A DNA stretch of 64,000 nt from contig NZ_AP024269.1 in the NCBI RefSeq assembly GCF_016629525.1, positions 4,228,001 through 4,292,000 of the forward strand, read 5' to 3'. Positions 17,778 to 25,730 of the stretch are shown here, piece after piece. Source of the stretch: Kaistia sp. 32K (GTDB lineage Bacteria > Pseudomonadota > Alphaproteobacteria > Rhizobiales > Kaistiaceae). Each line of letters starts with the position of its first letter. The stretch's first letter is position 1. Under the pieces are notes generated by a model that made no database searches, was not told the origin of the DNA, and worked only from the letters and a program-made list of their open reading frames with translations. The position numbers were made by a program, and so were the translations under genes.

Positions 17778-18325
17778 GCGGCAGGCTCCCCTGCCGCCGT
17801 CCCGGCGTTGAGCTGCTCGGCGAGCCAGGCGAGCTCCGGATCCTCGATGCCGAGGCCGGCGAGATGCGCCGCCGTGGCGAGAACGTAGTCGCGATTGCTG
17901 CCAGCCTGGCCGACGCTGTCCCGCACCTGCGCCAGCACCGCCTCGCGGGCGAGGTCGCCGGCATATTGCGGATGCCTGCGGTCGACGACATAGGTCACGA
18001 CCCGCACATAGTCCCGCGACGGCCGTTCGAGCCGGACGCTGCGCTCGACCTCGATATAGGCGTTCGTCACCAGCTCGCGCTCGCGCAGATAGGCGAGCAC
18101 GGCGTCGCGATCGTCCTCGGCCACGTGGAAGGCGATGCCGCGGCAGGAGCCGCCGCGATCGAGGCCCAGCACCAGCCCCGGCTTTTCCGGCGTGCCGCGA
18201 TAGACATGCGACTGGATGCAGAAGGCGCGGCGCTCGCCTTCGAGATGCGCCGGCACGGCCTCGACATAGGCGAAGCCCGGCCGCCACATCAGCGAGCCAT
18301 AGCCAAAGACCCAGAAATCGGACAT
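17774..18325 (-). CDS. ChaC-like gamma-glutamylcyclotransferase
   Basis: This 183-residue protein starts MSDFWVFGYGSLMWRPGF, containing the conserved YGSLMW substrate loop. It continues with RAFCIQSHVYRGTPEKPGLVLGLD and GSCRGIAFHV, typical of the ChaC branch that degrades glutathione to 5-oxoproline and Cys-Gly. The family length is 180-230 residues. The open frame extends upstream, but the family N-terminus begins at 18325. It converges on plsC, with both stops in one hairpin, and is divergent from the DUF2125 gene. Confidence 0.93.
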   Translation of the reverse strand: MSDFWVFGYGSLMWRPGFAYVEAVPAHLEGERRAFCIQSHVYRGTPEKPGLVLGLDRGGSCRGIAFHVAEDDRDAVLAYLRERELVTNAYIEVERSVRLERPSRDYVRVVTYVVDRRHPQYAGDLAREAVLAQVRDSVGQAGSNRDYVLATAAHLAGLGIEDPELAWLAEQLNAGTAAGEPAA

Positions 18326-18396
18326 GAGTGCGTCCTCGAAAAGACAGATTGTCACCGCGTAACAGCCGCCGCCCGCCACATCAACGGAGGAAACGG

Positions 18397-19500
18397 ATGA
18401 TCGACCCGGCCAAGACGGACGCAACCACGGGAGTGGACGCCGCCGCGAAGCCCCGCCCCCGTTCCGTCCGGCGCAAATTCCAGTTCGTCATCGCCGCCGC
18501 CGTGCTTTTGTGCGCGGTCTGGGCCGGCGGCTGGTTCTGGGCCAACCGGATCGCGGCCGAACGAATCGCCGCCGTGAAGGCGGACTTCGTTGCCGAAGGC
18601 GGCGTGCTGGGCTGCAACGCCGAATCGCTTGGCGGCTTCCCGTTCAAGTTCACGCTCGATTGCGCGCCCGCCTCGCTCGAACTGCCATCGCGCGGGCTTT
18701 CGGCCAGCGTCGGCGCGCTGGAGGCGATCGCGCTCATCTACAATCCCGGCCATGTGCTCGCCTCGGTGCAGGGGCCGCTCACGCTGAAGGCGCCGGGCGA
18801 TCTCGGCGTGCAGGCGAACTGGTCCTCGCTGCAGACCAGCGTCCGCGTCGGCACCTCGCGGCTGAAGCGCTTCTCCGCCGTCGCCGACGACCTGACGACG
18901 ACGATCAACGCCCCGGCCAATCCGCGCCTGCCGACGGCGGCGGGCGCCAAGCATGCCGAGCTGCACCTGCTGCAGAACGACACCGACGCCACCTCGCTCG
19001 ACCTCGCCGGTACCGTCGACAATTTCGCCGTGACGATCCCCGGCGCGCCGGCGCTGCCCGCCCTTTCCGCCCAGCTCTATGCCACGCTGCCGGGCGCGCT
19101 GCCGGAGCTGCGCGACGGCCATGTCGATCCGCTGCCCGTCTGGCTCGCCGCCGGCGGCCAGGTCAAGCTCGGCCAGCTCAGCCTCGATGTCGGCGGCTTC
19201 CTCGCGAATGCCAGCGGCGATTTGACGGTCGCCCGCGACGGCGTGATTTCAGGCCGGGTCGCGGTCCGGGTCGACCAGCTCGACCGCCTGCCCGATCTCG
19301 CCGAGACGCTGCATCCCGGCAGCCGCGACCAGGTCGCGCGGATCCTCGGCCCGCTCTCGGCCTTCCTGAAGCCGGTCGAGGTCGACGGCAAGACCTGGCG
19401 CGAGACGACGCTGACGATCAAGAACGGCAAGGTCTCGGCCGGGTTCATTCCGCTCGGCAAGCTGCCGCCGCTGAAGCTCGGCAACGCCATCGGCGGCTGA
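18397..19500 (+). CDS. DUF2125-family envelope protein
   Basis: This 367-residue protein has an N-terminal membrane anchor (about residues 27-46, FQFVIAAAVLLCAVWAGGWFWA). A long, probably periplasmic, beta-rich domain follows, containing GGFPFKFTLDCAPASLEL and IALIYNPGHVLASVQGPL, landmarks of DUF2125. The C-terminus ends in GFIPLGKLPPLKL. GGAGG (18387-18391) sits 5 bases before the chosen ATG; an upstream start would overlap the divergent ChaC leader. The function is unknown, and the fold resembles lipid-transfer-like or AsmA-like surface proteins only by inference. Confidence 0.88.
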   Translation: MIDPAKTDATTGVDAAAKPRPRSVRRKFQFVIAAAVLLCAVWAGGWFWANRIAAERIAAVKADFVAEGGVLGCNAESLGGFPFKFTLDCAPASLELPSRGLSASVGALEAIALIYNPGHVLASVQGPLTLKAPGDLGVQANWSSLQTSVRVGTSRLKRFSAVADDLTTTINAPANPRLPTAAGAKHAELHLLQNDTDATSLDLAGTVDNFAVTIPGAPALPALSAQLYATLPGALPELRDGHVDPLPVWLAAGGQVKLGQLSLDVGGFLANASGDLTVARDGVISGRVAVRVDQLDRLPDLAETLHPGSRDQVARILGPLSAFLKPVEVDGKTWRETTLTIKNGKVSAGFIPLGKLPPLKLGNAIGG

Positions 19501-19563
19501 GCCGGTTCTGGCGCGCGGCTTGCTTGCCGATACCGGCATGACAAGCAATCGGGAGACGCGCGC

Positions 19564-20232
19564 ATGAACGACCGGCCTCAGAAAGCGAAGGGCCCGTTGC
19601 GCCTGCTGGTGATCAATCCGAATACCTCGGAGGCGATCACGGCGCGGCTTCGGGCGCTCGCCGAGGAGGAAGCCGGTGACGGCGTCGTCGTCTCGGCCGT
19701 CACCGCCCGCTTCGGCGCCCCCTATATTTCCGATCGCGCCGGCGCGGCGGTCGCCGCCGAAGCCGTGCTGGACGTCGCCCTGGCGGAATTTCAGGACGGC
19801 GCGGCGCCGGACGCGATCGTCATCGCCTGCTTCGGCGATCCCGGGCTGAAGGCGCTGCAGGAAGCGGTGCCGTGCCCCGTCGTCGGCTTCGCCGAGGCGG
19901 GCCTGCTTGCGGCGGCGGCCGAGCCCGGTCCGTTCCTGGTGGCGACCAATGGCGAAGCCTGGTGCGACATGCTCTCGGAGCTTTCGGCGACGATCGGCCT
20001 CTCCGACCGCATTGCGGGCTTCCTGTCGATCGGCGACGCGGCGGCGCGCGATGCCGAACTCTGCCGCGCCATGATCACGGAAGAGGCAGAACGGATCGGC
20101 GCGGCCCGCGTCGTGCTCGGCGGCGCCGGGCTGATCCCGATCCTCGGTCCGGTGGCGCGCGGCATGACACTGCCGCTGGTCGACCCGCACCGCGCCGCGA
20201 TCCGCAAGGCGATCGCGCTGGCGCGGACATAG
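19564..20232 (+). CDS. Asp/Glu/hydantoin racemase-family protein lacking the second catalytic Cys
   Basis: This 222-residue protein shows the family N-terminus LRLLVINPNTSEAITARLR and the first catalytic cysteine in DAIVIACFGDPGL (Cys89). In family racemases the second cysteine sits in an LGCAG-type motif. Here that position reads VVLGGAGLIPI, with Gly187. The active site therefore looks one-sided, and the protein may be a non-racemizing member of the superfamily. It stands between the DUF2125 gene and a repeat, with no operon partner. Confidence 0.85.
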   Translation: MNDRPQKAKGPLRLLVINPNTSEAITARLRALAEEEAGDGVVVSAVTARFGAPYISDRAGAAVAAEAVLDVALAEFQDGAAPDAIVIACFGDPGLKALQEAVPCPVVGFAEAGLLAAAAEPGPFLVATNGEAWCDMLSELSATIGLSDRIAGFLSIGDAAARDAELCRAMITEEAERIGAARVVLGGAGLIPILGPVARGMTLPLVDPHRAAIRKAIALART

Positions 20233-20271
20233 CCAGGAGAAGCTTCCCGGCCGATCTGCCGGACACCAATG

Positions 20272-20404
20272 ACCATCATCCTGAGGGGCTTGCGCAGCAA
20301 GCCGTTTCGAAGGACGCACAACCGTGATGCCACACTCCCGGCAAGGCGTTGCACGACCGCCCTGCGTCCTTCGAGACGACCCTTCGGGTCCCTCAGGATG
20401 ATGA
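20272..20404. repeat. Type B repeat pair, copy 1 (divergent form)
   Basis: Starts CCATCATCCTGAGG and ends CCTCAGGATGATG, with inner arms around TTTCGAAGGACGC and GCGTCCTTCGAGACG. It lies between the convergent racemase-like gene and tyrC. Better-conserved copies are at 30606, 30936 and 47780. Confidence 0.75.
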
Positions 20405-20444
20405 GGGCGGTGCGCTGCAGTCCGGTTGCAAGGCCTGTGAACCG

Positions 20445-21380
20445 CTAAGGGCTAGACGGCTTCGTATGATCGCGGCGGCCGAAATCCGGGGCGGCCGTGT
20501 CCTGGCCGATGGCGACGATCGAGCGGCGGATGGCGCGGGTGCGCGTGAACAGCTCGAACAGCGTGTCGCCATCGCCATTGCGGATCGCCCGCGTCAGCGT
20601 CGCCAGATCCTCGTTGAAGCGGCCGAGCATCTCGAGCACGGCTTCCTTGTTGTTGAGGAAGACGTCGCGCCACATGGTCGGATCCGACGCCGCGATGCGG
20701 GTGAAATCGCGGAAACCGGAGGCGGAGAACTTCAGCACTTCCGAGCGAATGCCCGATTCGAGATCCGACGCCGTGCCGACGATGTTGTAGGCGATCAAAT
20801 GCGGCAGGTGGCTGGTGATGGCCAGCACCAGGTCATGATGCTCGGCGCTCATCGCCTCGACATTGGCGCCAAGCGCGCGCCAGAACGCCATCAGCTTCTC
20901 GACCGCGGCCGGATCGACCGTCTCGGCCGGCGTCAGTACGCACCAGCGGTTCTGGAACAGGTCGACGAGGCCGGCGTCCGGACCCGAATGCTCGGTGCCG
21001 GCCAGCGGATGGCCGGGGATGAAATGCACCGCCGACGGCAGATGCGGCGCCATCGCCTTGATGACGGCAGCCTTGACCGAGCCGACGTCGGAGACGATCG
21101 CGCCGGCCTTCAGATGCGGGCCGATCTGCTTCGCGACCTCCCCCGACGCGCCGACCGGCACGCAGACGATGACGAGATCGGCATCCCGCACGGCGTCGGC
21201 CGCGTCGGCGAAATAGACGTCGCCGAGGCCGAGCTCCTCGGCGCGCTTCAGCGTCGCCGGGCTGCGGGTCGAGATGGCGATCCTGCCGACGACGCCGGCG
21301 CGACGCGCCGCGAGCGCGATCGAGGCACCGATATGGCCGATGCCGACGAGGGCGAGCTGCCCGAAGAGAGGATCCGCCAT
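20445..21380 (-). CDS. tyrC: Prephenate/arogenate dehydrogenase
   Basis: This 311-residue NAD(P)-dependent enzyme of tyrosine synthesis has the Rossmann motif LALVGIGHIGASIALAARR (about residues 9-27). The substrate region includes FIPGHPLAGTEHSGPDAG with its catalytic histidine, and AITSHLPHLIAYNIVG. The start ATG overlaps the hisC stop as TGATG, so translation is coupled. With hisC and a chorismate mutase in the same transcript, this operon links chorismate to tyrosine, HisC probably acting as an aromatic or histidinol-phosphate aminotransferase. Confidence 0.94.
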   Translation of the reverse strand: MADPLFGQLALVGIGHIGASIALAARRAGVVGRIAISTRSPATLKRAEELGLGDVYFADAADAVRDADLVIVCVPVGASGEVAKQIGPHLKAGAIVSDVGSVKAAVIKAMAPHLPSAVHFIPGHPLAGTEHSGPDAGLVDLFQNRWCVLTPAETVDPAAVEKLMAFWRALGANVEAMSAEHHDLVLAITSHLPHLIAYNIVGTASDLESGIRSEVLKFSASGFRDFTRIAASDPTMWRDVFLNNKEAVLEMLGRFNEDLATLTRAIRNGDGDTLFELFTRTRAIRRSIVAIGQDTAAPDFGRRDHTKPSSP

Positions 21381-22504
21381 CAGCGCGCCGTCCGGTGCAG
21401 GAAGGTGCGCAAGCCCGCGATCGCCGCCTCGTTGGCCTCGGCCGAGCCGATGGTCATGCGGAGCGCGTTCGGCAGGTGATAGCTCGTCATGACGCGCAGG
21501 ATGATGCCCTGCGAGACGAGATATTCGTCGGCGTCGGCGGCGCGGCGGCCCTTCTCGTCCGGGAAGTGGATCAGCACGAAATTGCCGACGCTCGGCGTCA
21601 CCTCAAGCCCGAGCGCGCGGATCGCCTCGGTCACGCGCGGCAGCCATTCCTCATTGTGGGCGATGGCCGCGTCAAGATGCGCCCGGTCCTTCAGCGCCGC
21701 GATGCCGGCGGCCATGGCCGGGGCGGAGACGTTGAACGGACCGCGGATGCGGTTCAGCGCGTCGATCACCTCGGCGGGACCATAGCCCCAGCCGAGGCGG
21801 GCGCCGGCGAGGCCATAAATCTTCGAGAAGGTGCGCGTCATGATGACGTTCGGCGCGGTGCCGGCGAGCTCGATGCCGCTCTCATAGTCATTGCGCCGGA
21901 CATATTCGGAATAGGCGGCGTCGAGCACGAGCAGCACGCGCGGCGGCAGGCCGGCATGCAGGCGGCGGATCTCGCTGAACGGCAGATAGGTGCCGGTCGG
22001 GTTGTTCGGATTGGCGACGAAGACGACGCGCGTCTTGTCCGTCACCAGCTCGAGAATGCCGTCGACATAGGTTGTCAGGTCCTTTTCCGGCGCGACGACC
22101 GGGGTGCCGCCGGCGGCCTGGATCAGGATCGGATAGATGTTGAAGCCGTGCTTCGAATAGATCGCCTCGTCGCCCGGGCCGAGGAAGACGTGGCTGATCA
22201 TCGCCAGCACGTCGTCCGAGCCGTTGCCGCAGATGACGCGGGACGCGTTGACGCCATAGGCGTCGGCAATCGCTGCGCGCAGTTCCGCCGCCGAACCGTC
22301 CGGATAGATGTCGAGCTTCCCCGCGACGCCCTGATAGGCGGCGATCGCCGCCGGGCTCGGGCCGAGCGGCGTCTCGTTGGAAGAAAGCTTGTGGACCTTG
22401 GTGCCCCCCGTCGCCTTGGAGCGGCCGGGCACATAGGGGGCAATGTCCAGCACGCCCGGGCGGGGAACGGGCCGGTCTGCCGGCTTGGAATCGGACTTGC
22501 TCAT
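21380..22504 (-). CDS. hisC: Histidinol-phosphate aminotransferase
   Basis: This 374-residue class I/II PLP aminotransferase has the PLP lysine in TRTFSKIYGLAGARLGWGYG (about residue 227). It also has NPNNPTGTYLP, LDAAYSEYVRR and an N-terminal KLSSNETPLGPSP. The ATG at 22504 overlaps the chorismate mutase stop as TGATG; a GTG one codon earlier is possible. Such enzymes placed with tyrC often also transaminate prephenate or phenylpyruvate, so its role may extend beyond histidine synthesis. That is inference from context. Confidence 0.94.
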   Translation of the reverse strand: MSKSDSKPADRPVPRPGVLDIAPYVPGRSKATGGTKVHKLSSNETPLGPSPAAIAAYQGVAGKLDIYPDGSAAELRAAIADAYGVNASRVICGNGSDDVLAMISHVFLGPGDEAIYSKHGFNIYPILIQAAGGTPVVAPEKDLTTYVDGILELVTDKTRVVFVANPNNPTGTYLPFSEIRRLHAGLPPRVLLVLDAAYSEYVRRNDYESGIELAGTAPNVIMTRTFSKIYGLAGARLGWGYGPAEVIDALNRIRGPFNVSAPAMAAGIAALKDRAHLDAAIAHNEEWLPRVTEAIRALGLEVTPSVGNFVLIHFPDEKGRRAADADEYLVSQGIILRVMTSYHLPNALRMTIGSAEANEAAIAGLRTFLHRTAR

Positions 22505-23382
22505 CACGAAACTCCCGCCTCGTCGAGGCGCTGATAAAGAACGGGATTGGCGTCGGTGTCGCCGATCGCGATACCGCGCGACAGCGCGCCAACCAGAGAG
22601 ATGTCGTCGAAGCCGGCGCGCGCCGCCAGCGCCGCGACGGCCGTGCCGTGCGGCAGCACCACCAGCTGCTCGGCGCCGGCCTCGGCCAGGATCGTCCCGC
22701 CGGCGGCGGCGATGGCAGCAGCGGGATCGCCGCTGATCACCGTCACGGCGAAAAGCTCAAGATCCGGCGGGGTCGGATCGGCGAGTTCCGGCGCGATCAC
22801 GAAGGAGGCATGATCGGCCGGCCGGCCCGCGATGCGGATATAGGGCGAGAGCGCCATGATGCGGGGCCCGGTCGACCGGCCCAAAGCCCGCCACCAGGCA
22901 CCCGCCTCGGCGGGCTGGTCCAGCGAGACGAGGCCGAGATCGGTGCCGCTCTCGCGGATATGGTTGATCGTCGCCGACGCATCCGGCTGGCCGTGCAGGG
23001 CCACCGTGAAGCCGAACAGGAAACGGGCGGTATCGCGGATCGCGTCGCGGGCGACGCCCTGATCGATGGCGACGTCAAACGGCGCCTGCATGCGCGTGAA
23101 CGTGGTGATGATCTCGCGCCAGATGTGCTCGACCGTCCAGAGCGGCAGCGCGCCCCGATGCCGCGCCACCAGGCGGCGCATCATGTCGGCCTCGCGGCCG
23201 GGGCGGAAGGCGGCGCCCGGACGGCTGGTGCCCTTGACCTTGATCAGCGTGCCGATGGCGGTGCCGCGCTCGATCAGGCAGCGATGCATCTCGACATCGA
23301 GCTCGTCGATCGTTTGCCGGATACTGGCGAGGGTCGCCGCATCCGCTTCGGTCGCAGAAATCTTCGTATCGGTCGAGGCCAT
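22504..23382 (-). CDS. Chorismate mutase (AroQ-type domain with long C-terminal extension)
   Basis: About 292 residues. The N-terminal helical segment TLASIRQTIDELDVEMHRCLIERGTAIG with MRRLVARHRGALPLWTVEHIWREIITTF forms the AroQ chorismate mutase fold. The remaining 190 residues, with FGFTVALHGQPDASATINHIRESGTDLGLV, resemble the periplasmic-binding/prephenate-dehydratase-like region seen in rhizobial homologues. ATGs at 23382 and 23448 are both possible; the first keeps the conserved part. It is the first gene of the coupled CM-hisC-tyrC transcript. Confidence 0.88.
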   Translation of the reverse strand: MASTDTKISATEADAATLASIRQTIDELDVEMHRCLIERGTAIGTLIKVKGTSRPGAAFRPGREADMMRRLVARHRGALPLWTVEHIWREIITTFTRMQAPFDVAIDQGVARDAIRDTARFLFGFTVALHGQPDASATINHIRESGTDLGLVSLDQPAEAGAWWRALGRSTGPRIMALSPYIRIAGRPADHASFVIAPELADPTPPDLELFAVTVISGDPAAAIAAAGGTILAEAGAEQLVVLPHGTAVAALAARAGFDDISLVGALSRGIAIGDTDANPVLYQRLDEAGVS

Positions 23383-23537
23383 CGTCGGTCGGCTCTGGGC
23401 GGGAAAATCGTGAGGCCGCGCCTGGCTGGCCGACGGCGGCCGATTCATAGGCAAGCCCCGTGGCAAAATCAAAGAAAACATTGCCGGCCAAAGGAAGTCC
23501 GCCAACGCCCGCGCGCGATTTGCGGGCCACCGGCAGA

Positions 23538-24281
23538 CTAGCCGGGCGGGGCCAGCGCCGGCCGGAAGGCAGGCTGGCGGCGACGGCTCTGCGTGCGCGC
23601 CGGCAGGCCCTGGTAGACGAGCTTGGTCGCCTCGACGATCTGCACGCCGCAGAAGCCCGGCCACAGTACCCCGCCGACCCGCTCCCACGCCCGTCCGCTG
23701 CGAAGCAGGATCCGGCTCGAAAACGGCGGCACGAACAGCGCGCCGCTCCACGCCGTCTCGCTGAATTCGGCGTTGCGGAGCAGCGTCGAAAGCTGGCCGC
23801 GGCTGAACGGGCGGCCATAGCCGAAGGGGGTGCGCTCGACCCGCGCCCAGATGCCCCGCCGGTTCGGCACCACGGCGATCATCTTGCCGCCCGGCACCAG
23901 CACGCGCCACAATTCGCGCAGCGTCTCCCGCGCATTGCCGGCCGTCTCCAGGCAATGGACGACGAGGATGCGATCGATCGACGAATCGGTCAGCGGCAGC
24001 TCGTCCTCGATGACGAGGGCGGAGAGATTGCCGCCATCGGCCGGCCAGTTCATGACGCCCTGCGCCGCCGGCATGAAATTGAGCACCCGCTCGGCCTGCG
24101 ACAGGAAGGGCGCGAGATAGGGCGTCGCATAGCCGATGCCGAGCACGCGGTCGCCGGAAACGCGCGGCCAGAACGCGGCGAGGCGCGCGGCGATCAGGCT
24201 CTGCGCGATGCCTCCCAGGCGCTCCGAATAGAAACTCGCGAGATCCAGCACATCGGGCGTCAGCGTCCGGCCCTGTTCCAA
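23538..24281 (-). CDS. Class I SAM-dependent methyltransferase domain protein
   Basis: This 247-residue protein has motif I in DRVLGIGYATPYLAPFL (about residues 44-60), a motif II/III region in LPLTDSSIDRILVVHCLETAGN, and LRELWRVLVPGGKMIAVVPNR (post-III). It therefore has a complete methyltransferase fold. Similar proteins lie next to gloB in many rhizobia. Its substrate is not known. It is divergent from gloB with about 95 bp between starts, and lies 155 bp upstream of the chorismate mutase gene, perhaps in the same transcript. Confidence 0.88.
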   Translation of the reverse strand: MEQGRTLTPDVLDLASFYSERLGGIAQSLIAARLAAFWPRVSGDRVLGIGYATPYLAPFLSQAERVLNFMPAAQGVMNWPADGGNLSALVIEDELPLTDSSIDRILVVHCLETAGNARETLRELWRVLVPGGKMIAVVPNRRGIWARVERTPFGYGRPFSRGQLSTLLRNAEFSETAWSGALFVPPFSSRILLRSGRAWERVGGVLWPGFCGVQIVEATKLVYQGLPARTQSRRRQPAFRPALAPPG

Positions 24282-24375
24282 GCGCGATCTCCCTGTCGAT
24301 ATGTCGGCGCGACGATGTTAGGTAACGATTCCAACCGACGCCACCCCGTCGCTTACGCCCATATTGGAGTTCGTC

Positions 24376-25146
24376 ATGGCTCTCGCAATCTTCCAGTTTC
24401 CCTGCCTGTCCGACAATTACGGCGTCCTGATCCACGACGAGGCCTCGGGCCGCACGGCCTCGATCGACGCGCCGGATGCCGCCGCCGTCCAGGCCGCGCT
24501 GGCCGAGACGGGCTGGACGCTCACCGAGATCCTGACCACGCATCACCATGCCGACCACACCGACGGCAATCTGGCGCTCAAGGAAGCGACCGGCTGCACC
24601 ATCGTCGGCCCGAGCTACGAGGCCGACAAGATCCCCGGCATCGACCAGAAGCTCAGTGAAGGCGACGTCTATGATTTTGCCGGCCACCCCGTCCATGTGA
24701 TCTGGACCCCCGGCCATACGCTCGGCCACATCGCCTACTTCCTGCCCGAGGACGGCATCGCCTTTGCCGGCGACACCATGTTCGCGCTCGGCTGCGGCCG
24801 CGTCTTCGAAGGCACGTTGCCGCAGATGTGGCAGTCTCTGCAAAAGCTGGCGGCGCTGCCGGACGAGACGATCGTCTATTGCGGCCACGAATACACCGAA
24901 TCGAACTTCCGCTTCGCCGTGACGATCGACGGCGGCAATGCGGCGCTGCTCGCTCGTGGCGAAGAAATCCGGAAGCTGCGCGCCGAAGGCAAGCCAACGG
25001 TGCCCACGACGATCGCCGCCGAAAAGGCGACCAGCCCCTATCTGCGCGCCGACGACGCGGCGGTTCGTGCGGCGATGAAGCTGCCCGACGCGCCCGCTGC
25101 AGACGTCTTCGCCGCCATCCGCACCGCCAAGGACAATTTCAAGTGA
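24376..25146 (+). CDS. gloB: Hydroxyacylglutathione hydrolase (glyoxalase II)
   Basis: This 256-residue metallo-beta-lactamase-fold enzyme hydrolyses S-lactoylglutathione to lactate and glutathione. The metal motif is TTHHHADHTDGN (about residues 55-66), with further ligands in TPGHTLGHIAYF, FAGDTMFALGCGRVFEG and YCGHEYTESNFRFA. GGAG lies seven bases before the ATG; a TTG four codons upstream overlaps that ribosome site and was rejected. The stop overlaps the GTG of the next gene by three bases. Confidence 0.95.
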   Translation: MALAIFQFPCLSDNYGVLIHDEASGRTASIDAPDAAAVQAALAETGWTLTEILTTHHHADHTDGNLALKEATGCTIVGPSYEADKIPGIDQKLSEGDVYDFAGHPVHVIWTPGHTLGHIAYFLPEDGIAFAGDTMFALGCGRVFEGTLPQMWQSLQKLAALPDETIVYCGHEYTESNFRFAVTIDGGNAALLARGEEIRKLRAEGKPTVPTTIAAEKATSPYLRADDAAVRAAMKLPDAPAADVFAAIRTAKDNFK

Positions 25147-25577
25147 GCTCCGCCGAAGACATCATCCGCCTGCTCGATCTCGCCCCCCATCCGGAGGGCG
25201 GCTACTATCGCAGGACGTTCGAGGACAGCGTCACCCGGGATGGCCGGCCTGCCTCGACCGCGATCTACTATCTGCTCGCCGAGGGCATGACGTCGCACTG
25301 GCACCGCATCGATGCGATCGAGGTCTGGCACTACTACGCCGGCGCGCCGATCGCGCTGTCGCTGTCGGAAGACGGCACGACGAGCGAAACCCACCGCCTC
25401 GGACCTGACCTTGCGGCCGGAGAAAGGCCGCAAGTGGTCGTTCCGACCGGCTGGTGGCAGGCGGCGAAGAGCCTCGGCGAATGGACCCTGGTCGGCTGCA
25501 CGGTGGCGCCCGGCTTCCGTTTCGAGGGCTTCGAACTGGCGCCGCCGGACAGGCTTCCGCACGACCAGCGCGCATGA
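25143..25577 (+). CDS. Cupin-domain protein, DUF985 family
   Basis: About 144 residues from a GTG that overlaps the gloB stop (GTGA). DUF985 landmarks are LAPHPEGGYYRRTFED, STAIYYLLAEGMTSHWHRIDAIEVWHYYAG, VVPTGWWQAA and VGCTVAPGFRFEGFELA. The His and Glu residues line the cupin barrel and could hold a metal. The biochemical role is unknown. The frame runs further upstream through gloB, but those residues are a shadow. Tight overlap indicates co-translation with gloB. Confidence 0.92.
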   Translation: MSSAEDIIRLLDLAPHPEGGYYRRTFEDSVTRDGRPASTAIYYLLAEGMTSHWHRIDAIEVWHYYAGAPIALSLSEDGTTSETHRLGPDLAAGERPQVVVPTGWWQAAKSLGEWTLVGCTVAPGFRFEGFELAPPDRLPHDQRA

Positions 25578-25730
25578 CGCAGGGCCTTGCGCGCCATGGT
25601 CGTGGAGAGATGAAAGCAGGCATCGCCAAACCGGAGATCGCCCGCTAAGGTGCTGCCTCCGTTGGGGGCACGGCATGAAATCCGCGATTGAATTGGGGGG
25701 GAAGACGTTTATGAACCGCAGGAACTGGTC

